From an uncultured Peptoniphilus sp. (GTDB lineage Bacteria; Bacillota; Clostridia; Tissierellales; Peptoniphilaceae): a stretch of 64,000 nucleotides of DNA. Below the pieces are notes generated by a model. It was given only the letters and a program-made list of their open reading frames with translations, was not told where the DNA came from and did no database searches. The stretch spans positions 99,026 through 163,025 of the forward strand of contig NZ_CAMQAY010000002.1 of NCBI RefSeq assembly GCF_946998875.1, read 5' to 3'. The position numbers and the translations under genes were made by a program. Within the stretch, counting starts at the first letter, position 1. Every line of letters starts with the position of its first letter. Positions 59,401-64,000 of this stretch are shown piece by piece.

Positions 59401-60761
59401 AAAGTTTCAAGGAAGGATCCACAGCCAGCAGAGCAAGCTTCATTTAGAAGTATTGATTCAATTACACCATTTCTAATTTTCATGGACTTCATATCTTGTC
59501 CGCCAATGTCTAAAATAAAGTCCACTTCTGGGTCAAAGTATTTGGCAGCAGTAAAGTGAGCTATGGTTTCAACTTCTCCAAAGTCTAAGTTAAGTGCAGC
59601 CTTTAAAAATTCTTCACCATAACCAGTTGTGCCGCAGCCAGCAAAGTATGCCTTGTCATTTTTTTCTTTATAAATTTCTTTTAAGTTTTCAATGGCTATA
59701 TCAAGTGGATTGCCCTTATTTGAACCATAAAAACTGTAAAGAAGTTCATTTTTATCAGATATTGCCACAAGTTTTGATGTCGTTGAGCCTGAGTCTATAC
59801 CCAAATAAATTGGTCCTTCATAAGATTTTAAATCTACTTTTTTAAGTGACTTGGTCTTATGTCTTTCACGAAAGGCTTTGACTTCTTCATCACTTGTGAA
59901 AAGTGGTGGCATTACATCACTTTCCTTGATGTTTATGTCGGCACTTTTATTTACGCGATTAAATAGTTCCACAAAGGAAATTGGCTTTGAATCAAAACTA
60001 GAAAGAGCTGCTCCCAGTGCTACGAATATTTGTGAATTTTCTGGAGAAATTATTTCATCTTCACTTAAAGATAAAGTTTCAACAAACCTTTCCTTTAACA
60101 TTGGCAAAAAGTGAAGGGGTCCACCTAAAAAGGCAACATTTCCTCTAATTGGTCTGCCACAAGCAAGGTTTGAAATAGTTTGGTTGACAACTGATTGGAA
60201 GACAGAAATTGCTATATCAGATTTGCTAGCACCTTGATTAATAAGTGCTTGCACATCAGTCTTGGCAAAGACACCACAGCGGGATGCAATGGGATATATT
60301 TTTTTATAATCCCTTGCCATTTCATTTAAACCTGATGCATCAGTTTGAAGAAGAGAAGCCATTTGGTCTATAAAGGCACCGGTGCCCCCAGCACAAATAC
60401 TATTCATTCTCTGTTCAACAGACCCTCTTAGGTAAGTAATTTTAGAATCTTCGCCACCAAGTTCAATGGCAACATCAGTCTTTGGAATGAAACAAGATAT
60501 TGCCTCTCTGCCTGCCACAACTTCTTGAATAAAATCTATATCCAAAAATTTGTGAACAGAAAGTCCACCACTTCCAGTTACATTTACACTAACTGTCTCA
60601 TATTTGAAGTCCCTATAAACTTCATTGATTACATCTTTTACAGTTTTCCTAACATCAGAAAAATGCCTTCTATAAGTCTTATACAAAATATTTAATTTTT
60701 CATCTAATATTACAAGTTTTACAGTAGTAGAACCAACATCTAATCCCATATGAATTAGCAT
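56484..60761 (-). CDS. Giant 2-hydroxyacyl-CoA dehydratase activase-like protein (double ATPase + DUF2229 + HgdB-like)
   Basis: A 1425-residue cytoplasmic iron-sulphur protein. Residues 1-290 are a first BadF/BcrA-type ATPase (GLDVGSTTVK at 6-15; cluster cysteines C123 in CAGGTGAFIDQ and C162 in CGVFAKTDV). Residues about 315-580 are a second copy (GIDSGSTTSK, ACSAGCGSFLET, GSRCTVFMNSN). A short cysteine motif follows (CRQCTNNCALSVNVF), then DUF2229 and a C-terminal half with conserved cysteines (NSFGCGIDAVTTDQ, NDACYPSIFV, GGACRASNYVG, QPFGCLPNHITGKG) like the dehydratase/double-cubane cluster proteins. Such fusions couple ATP hydrolysis to low-potential electron transfer. The substrate is unknown. 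RBS GGAGAAGTGGAG; the gap to 61038 is AT-rich. Confidence 0.88.
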   Translation of the reverse strand: MLIHMGLDVGSTTVKLVILDEKLNILYKTYRRHFSDVRKTVKDVINEVYRDFKYETVSVNVTGSGGLSVHKFLDIDFIQEVVAGREAISCFIPKTDVAIELGGEDSKITYLRGSVEQRMNSICAGGTGAFIDQMASLLQTDASGLNEMARDYKKIYPIASRCGVFAKTDVQALINQGASKSDIAISVFQSVVNQTISNLACGRPIRGNVAFLGGPLHFLPMLKERFVETLSLSEDEIISPENSQIFVALGAALSSFDSKPISFVELFNRVNKSADINIKESDVMPPLFTSDEEVKAFRERHKTKSLKKVDLKSYEGPIYLGIDSGSTTSKLVAISDKNELLYSFYGSNKGNPLDIAIENLKEIYKEKNDKAYFAGCGTTGYGEEFLKAALNLDFGEVETIAHFTAAKYFDPEVDFILDIGGQDMKSMKIRNGVIESILLNEACSAGCGSFLETFAHSVNMTAEEFAKEATLSREPVDLGSRCTVFMNSNVKQAQKEGASVPDISAGLAYSVIRNAIQKVIKIRDPKDLGEHIVVQGGTFLSDAVLRAFENLTGVDVTRPDIAGLMGALGMALISKEKSTGKSNLISEEELEKFEYKSISTNCRQCTNNCALSVNVFPNGKRYITGNRCEKGAGRVRNKEEELPNMFRYKYERVFDYKSLPEREAKRGIVGIPRVLNIYENYPFWHTFFTELGYSVILSSKSSREIYEKGIETITSETACYPAKISHGHIEDLIEKGLDFIFYPAVFYEERQFERADNTLNCPVVAGYSEVIKNNVDAIIDGKVKFMNPFISFDDRKKLEKRLSDVFDFIPKDEVKKAVRAAYEEQDRYRLDVLNEGNRILEEVTKKNQRAIVLSGRPYHIDPEINHGIPELITSLGLAVISEDGIARNVEIDSRLRVLDQWNYHSRLYRAAKFVGEHENLELVQLNSFGCGIDAVTTDQVQHILESYNKIYTALKIDEVSNLGAVKIRIRSLIEAAEKREFEKIDAELEGLLDDDPVMFTKEMKEDYTILMPQMSPLHFSIFEPILRHEGINIELLKDSGHKVVNEGLKYVNNDACYPSIFVVGQFMDAVKSGKYDTNRLALLMSQTGGACRASNYVGFIRKALKDAGYGHVPVIGLSFQGIEKHTGFEFDKKQLVRIGRKLIQGMLYADLIMRLTQATRPYEVIKGSANILRDRWIDITTSEDLNYSKKTFISNINKMIGEFNRLEITKEKKPKVGIVGEILVKYDPAANNHVAELLEKEGAEVVIPDLTDFMMYSFKNARAKADKLSKSRLTAFVCEMGISYIESYRKHIRLALEPTRFIVPEKIEEIIDYAEKYVDLGNQYGEGWLLTGEMVELIESGVENIVCVQPFGCLPNHITGKGVIKAIRNSYERANIIPIDYDASASEVNQFNRIKLMLSQAKRNMEQGEDKYNRGYLKRAASLKN

Positions 60762-61041
60762 ACTCCACTTCTCCTTTCAAAATAAAAACAACCCAGTATA
60801 ATTTCTAATGCTTTATTTAAAATAATTTATTTTGCTTTTATTCATCTTTTATTCACTAAAGTTTAATGAAAAATAATTATTGCACTTTCAAAGCCTTAAT
60901 TCAATATATTTTTTAAATAAAGTTTGATATTTATTATAAAAATATTAAACATTTCTTAACTTTTCGTTTATATCCATTATAACCTAAATTGTGATTTTAT
61001 AGTGAAATATTTATTTTATTTCAAAAATTTTACAATAAAAA

Positions 61042-61065
61042 AAAGAGAGAATTTACTCTCTCTTT
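61042..61065 (-). terminator. Second terminator after the ferredoxin gene
   Basis: Stem AAAGAGAG/CTCTCTTT, with an A run on the left that makes a T tract on the minus strand. Confidence 0.75.
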
Positions 61066-61085
61066 AAAAATAAATATAATTTAAT

Positions 61086-61117
61086 AATAAAAAAAGATAG
61101 GTGCGAAACCTATCTTT
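61086..61117 (-). terminator. Terminator of the ferredoxin gene
   Basis: Perfect stem AAAGATAGGT/ACCTATCTTT with loop GCGAA, then TTTTTTTATT on the minus strand, 12 bp after the stop codon. Confidence 0.9.
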
Positions 61118-61128
61118 CTTTTAAATAA

Positions 61129-61299
61129 TTAGTCTTCAGGATTTGGAGCACCAACTGGGCAAACAGCTGCACAGCTACCGCAATCGATACATTGAGCTTC
61201 GTCAATTGTATAGATATCTCCTTCAGAAATACATCCTACTGGACATTCTGGTTGACATGCACCACAAGCGATGCAAGAATCGTTAATTACATATGCCAT
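61129..61299 (-). CDS. fdx: 2[4Fe-4S] ferredoxin
   Basis: A 56-residue clostridial-type ferredoxin: MAYVINDSCIACGACQPECP, then a second cluster motif CIDCGSCAAVCP. The two CxxCxxC...CP sets give eight cluster cysteines. The start at 61299 follows GGAGG at good spacing. Single gene with a promoter at 61365-61393 and two terminators. It is the central low-potential carrier of an anaerobe and a plausible electron donor for the neighbouring activase. Confidence 0.97.
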   Translation of the reverse strand: MAYVINDSCIACGACQPECPVGCISEGDIYTIDEAQCIDCGSCAAVCPVGAPNPED

Positions 61300-61364
61300 T
61301 TAATTTACCTCCATAAAATTATACCAAAATTTATGAATTTTTATATTCATAATGTTCTTACATA

Positions 61365-61393
61365 ATATTAACATAATAGTTTTAATATTTCAA
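61365..61393 (-). promoter_or_regulatory. Promoter of the ferredoxin gene
   Basis: Minus strand: -35 TTGAAA (61393-61388), 17 bp, -10 TAATAT (61370-61365). The remaining gap up to the P-type ATPase stop at 61567 is AT-rich without features. Confidence 0.5.
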
Positions 61394-61566
61394 TAATTAT
61401 TGTTATTATTTTATGATAAAATTTTATGGAATTTATTGAAAATAATAAAATTTATCTATTTTATAAGCTTTTGTAGGGTTTTCAAACTCATAAAACTCAT
61501 GAAAATTATTTTTAAAATTATCCAACTATTTATTAAAACTAATAATTCATAGCATTTTACTATGTT

Positions 61567-63627
61567 TTATTTCTCCTTAAAAACTCTAAGAGAATTTAAT
61601 ATACAGATAAGGGCAACTCCCACATCGGCAAAAACAGCAAGAGGCATGGAAACATATCCTATTGCGCCAAGAACTAGGACTACTACCTTTAAAATTAGGG
61701 CTATAAAAATATTTTGATAGGCAATCTTTTTTACTTTTTTTGCAATATCAATTCCTCTTACTACAGAAGAAATGTCATTTTTTAATAAAACTATATCTGA
61801 AGTTTCAATGGCGATGTCAGATCCGCTACCCATGCTTATGCCAAGGTAGGCGCTTGCTAGAGAAGGCGCGTCATTAGTTCCATCTCCAACAAAGGCAATC
61901 TTTTTATTTTTTTCAATTTCCCTTATTTCCCTAACCTTGTCATCAGGAAGAAGTGAACCCTTATAATAATCTATTCCAACTTCAGTTGCTATGTCCTTAA
62001 CTACATTTTCCTTGTCGCCAGAGAACATATAAGTCTTTACGCCTCTCTTGTGAAGATTATCTACACTTTCCTTTACTCCTTCTTTTATCTCATCTTTTAG
62101 TCTTATAATTCCCAAAATTTCATTTTTATCTGCCACAAATACATCTACAAAATTTGAACTTCCTTCCTTTTCAAGTTTTAAAGAAAAATCGTCCATTAAT
62201 TTTTTATTTCCAACTAAATAAGATTTGCCATCTAATTCAAATTCAATTCCCTTACCACCAATATTGTTTAGGTGTTCAGGCGTCTTTGCAGTTTTAAAGC
62301 TTTTTACAATTGCCTTTGCAATTGGATGTGTTGAGTACATCTCTCCCACTGCTGCAATTTCCAAAATTTCATCTCTTTTAGCCTTTATTTCTTCAACTTC
62401 TGCAAGAGTAAATTCACCCTTTGTAACTGTTCCTGTCTTATCAAAGGCAACTCCATCAATATCTGTCAAAGCTTCAATAGAATTTCCTCCCTTTACAAAA
62501 ATTGATCTTCTTGAAAGAGAGCCAATTCCTGCAAAAATTGTAAGAGGAACAGAAATCGCTAGAGCACAAGGACAGGATATTACCAAAAATATGGCAGCCC
62601 TATAAATTGATTCTTTAAAAGTTAGTGAACTTGCAAAATTTAAAACTAGGAAAAGTAAGATTGCAAGTCCTATGACAATTGGTGTGTAAATTTTTGCAAA
62701 TCTTGTGATGAATTTCTCAACTTTTGCCTTGTTTGTACTGGCATTTTTCACCATGTCAATAATTTTTGCAATTGTCCCCTCTTTATATTCCTTTGTTACT
62801 TCAATTTCAAGAGATGAATCTAAGTTGACAAAACCTGAAGTGATTTCGTCGCCAACTTCAAGAGAAATTGGTGCAAACTCACCAGAGATATTTGAAGTAT
62901 CAAGGTTTGATGCACCCTTAATTATTTTTCCATCAAGAGGCACTTTTTCTCCAGGCATAATTACAATTACTTCGCCAACAGAAACTTCCGTTGGATCAAC
63001 TTTTTTTATATCTTGGCCCTTCTTTAAATTTGCAAAATCAGGTTTTAATTTTAAGGCTTCTTTAATTGATTTTTTGGAGCTATCTACAGCCTTATCTTGG
63101 ATTATTTCTCCAACAGTATAAAATAGCATTACAGCAACAGCTTCTGCGTATTCTCCAGAAATAATAGCTGCAATAGATGCCACAGTCATTAGAAATTTCT
63201 CATCCATAAAATTACCAGTGACAATTTTTGAAACTGAAGCTTTAACTACATCATAGCCAATAATTACATATAAAACTATGTAAGAGACAAATCTAATTTT
63301 TTCATCTAGATTTAAAAAATGTAGAATTATTATACCAAGGAAGGTAATGATACACTTGTAAATAGAAAAATTTTCTTCCTCCTCTTCTTCCTCAATCTCC
63401 TCATTTAAATCTTCTGTAACTGTTACGCCATCTTCTATGGAGTCAACTATTTCTTGAATCTCACTTTTTAAATCTTTAGATTCTTTTTCAGATTCAAAAG
63501 TAAGCTCATCATTTAAAAAATCATAGTTGAGATTTATCATGCCAGGCGTCACTTTAAGTTTTTCTTCAATTTTTCCTGCGCAGTTTGCACAAGTAAGTCC
63601 CTTTAAGTGAAAAATATATTTATTCAT
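61567..63627 (-). CDS. Heavy-metal P-type ATPase, Zn/Cd/Pb exporter type
   Basis: A 686-residue membrane ATPase. An N-terminal HMA domain holds the metal site TCANC (C13, C16), followed by an acidic stretch (EEIEEEEEEE) near residue 80. The transmembrane motif is CPCALAIS; the phosphorylated aspartate lies in FDKTGTVTKG, the HP motif in STHPIAKAI, and the hinge is GDGTNDAPSLA. The last helix contains FADVGVALICILNSLRV; the DxG there marks the Zn/Cd/Pb (P1B-2) class. The start at 63627 follows GGGAGGT. No ArsR-type regulator is adjacent. Confidence 0.93.
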   Translation of the reverse strand: MNKYIFHLKGLTCANCAGKIEEKLKVTPGMINLNYDFLNDELTFESEKESKDLKSEIQEIVDSIEDGVTVTEDLNEEIEEEEEEENFSIYKCIITFLGIIILHFLNLDEKIRFVSYIVLYVIIGYDVVKASVSKIVTGNFMDEKFLMTVASIAAIISGEYAEAVAVMLFYTVGEIIQDKAVDSSKKSIKEALKLKPDFANLKKGQDIKKVDPTEVSVGEVIVIMPGEKVPLDGKIIKGASNLDTSNISGEFAPISLEVGDEITSGFVNLDSSLEIEVTKEYKEGTIAKIIDMVKNASTNKAKVEKFITRFAKIYTPIVIGLAILLFLVLNFASSLTFKESIYRAAIFLVISCPCALAISVPLTIFAGIGSLSRRSIFVKGGNSIEALTDIDGVAFDKTGTVTKGEFTLAEVEEIKAKRDEILEIAAVGEMYSTHPIAKAIVKSFKTAKTPEHLNNIGGKGIEFELDGKSYLVGNKKLMDDFSLKLEKEGSSNFVDVFVADKNEILGIIRLKDEIKEGVKESVDNLHKRGVKTYMFSGDKENVVKDIATEVGIDYYKGSLLPDDKVREIREIEKNKKIAFVGDGTNDAPSLASAYLGISMGSGSDIAIETSDIVLLKNDISSVVRGIDIAKKVKKIAYQNIFIALILKVVVLVLGAIGYVSMPLAVFADVGVALICILNSLRVFKEK

Positions 63628-63682
63628 AATTACCTCCCGCTAAAATAACATAAATTAAAATTCGATACATGTTCATACATTC

Positions 63683-63710
63683 ATTATAAATCAATTTGAT
63701 ATTATGTCAA
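63683..63710 (-). promoter_or_regulatory. Promoter of the P-type ATPase gene with ATGTAT repeats
   Basis: Minus strand: -35 TTGACA (63710-63705), 16 bp, -10 TATAAT (63688-63683). Just downstream, ATGTATGAACATGTAT (63679-63664) places two ATGTAT repeats around the start point, where a metal-sensing repressor could bind; no such regulator gene is in the window. Confidence 0.6.
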
Positions 63711-63819
63711 CATTAATTTATAAATTTTATTTTTTAAAAAAATATGAGATAATACTTTTGCATTAATAAATAATCAGTGACCCTTTATAAAAACTTTTTT
63801 ATATTTTTGTAAAAAATAG

Positions 63820-63848
63820 TTGACAAAAAACATCTAGTCCGTTAGAAT
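63820..63848 (+). promoter_or_regulatory. Promoter of the tRNA cluster
   Basis: -35 TTGACA (63820-63825), 17 bp, -10 TAGAAT (63843-63848), 37 bp before the first tRNA. Confidence 0.8.
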
Positions 63849-63884
63849 AGATAAAGTAAGTTGCTAAAGAGTGACCTTCGATTT

Positions 63885-63976
63885 GGAGAAATACTCAAGT
63901 GGCTGAAGAGGCTCCCCTGCTAAGGGAGTAGGTCCCGATTAGGGTCGCGAGGGTTCAAATCCCTCTTTCTCCGCCA
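63885..63976 (+). tRNA. tRNA-Ser (anticodon GCU)
   Basis: A class II tRNA of 92 nt with encoded CCA. Acceptor arms GGAGAAA/TTTCTCC with discriminator G; D-loop CAAGTGGCTGAAGAGG; anticodon stem-loop CTCCCCTGCTAAGGGAG with GCT; a long variable arm; T-loop GGTTCAAATCC. Confidence 0.97.
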
Positions 63977-63983
63977 ATGGTGA

Positions 63984-64000
63984 GGGCCTTTAGCTCAGTT
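63984..64000 (+). tRNA. 5' end of a second tRNA, cut by the window
   Basis: GGGCCTTTAGCTCAGTT is the acceptor 5' arm and D-arm start of a tRNA, 7 bp after tRNA-Ser. The anticodon is outside the window; elongator tRNA-Met or tRNA-Ile are possible. Confidence 0.75.

Noticed and set aside
1..64000. CRISPR arrays, insertion sequences, integrases, rRNA operons
   Set aside because: No regularly spaced repeats, transposase or integrase motifs, or rRNA sequence were seen in any frame or strand.

Overview
The window is AT-rich, with densely packed genes, strong AGGAGG-type ribosome binding sites, several TTG starts and many stem-loop/T-tract terminators. Its content is that of a strictly anaerobic, monoderm, low-GC Firmicute: an acyl-CoA dehydrogenase coupled to a flavodiiron protein, a 2-hydroxyacyl-CoA dehydratase-type activase, 2[4Fe-4S] ferredoxin, stalk-domain secreted proteins and DUF3798 lipoproteins. 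A Gram-positive anaerobic coccus of the Peptoniphilus/Anaerococcus type is the most likely source (inference from gene content; no 16S rRNA is present).

Layout. 1-2.3 kb is a rearranged defence island on the minus strand: the 5' part of an SNF2-type helicase gene running off the left edge, its small XRE regulator, a 190-bp run of six hairpins, a truncated brxB and an intact brxA (BREX). 2.5-4.7 kb is a plus-strand cassette of a Y-family polymerase, a YolD-like protein and a small unknown protein, preceded by LexA-like boxes. 4.8-8.2 kb holds a redox operon: an acyl-CoA dehydrogenase/ETF-alpha/rubredoxin fusion followed by a flavodiiron protein. 8.4-11.2 kb has a nitroreductase, an orphan EIIC-like permease, a hemolysin III family protein and a small GNAT protein. 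11.2-16.4 kb is a TetR-RND transporter-secreted heptad-repeat protein operon with two matching TetR operators. 16.5-18.7 kb holds diaminopropionate ammonia-lyase and a lipoprotein.

18.8-24.1 kb is an ABC importer operon with a DUF3798 binding lipoprotein. 25.5-31.2 kb is a purine operon purC-E-M-N-H-D controlled by a ykkC-family leader that is best read as a PRPP riboswitch. 31.5-42.3 kb contains a choice-of-anchor/stalk surface protein, ppx-ppk, an inositol monophosphatase, an M16C metalloprotease and a divergent oleate-hydratase-like protein. 42.3-45.4 kb is the tRNA t6A operon (nitroreductase-tsaE-tsaB-rimI-tsaD). 45.5-48.3 kb has a DUF3160 lipoprotein pair that seems to be transcribed from a leaderless promoter, divergent to xpt. 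49.0-54.8 kb is cca-glmM-degV-xpaC-telA. 54.9-56.4 kb has a lipoprotein and a stalk-domain protein. 56.5-60.8 kb is a 1425-residue double-ATPase activase. The right end holds a ferredoxin, a Zn/Cd-type P-type ATPase and the start of a tRNA cluster (tRNA-Ser(GCU) plus a partial tRNA).

Most genes are ordinary chromosomal housekeeping genes. The points most worth following are the BREX breakpoint with its hairpin array, the fused acyl-CoA-to-rubredoxin-to-flavodiiron electron path, the PRPP riboswitch, the diverged oleate-hydratase-like protein, the TetR/RND/heptad operon and the DUF3798 transporter of unknown ligand.
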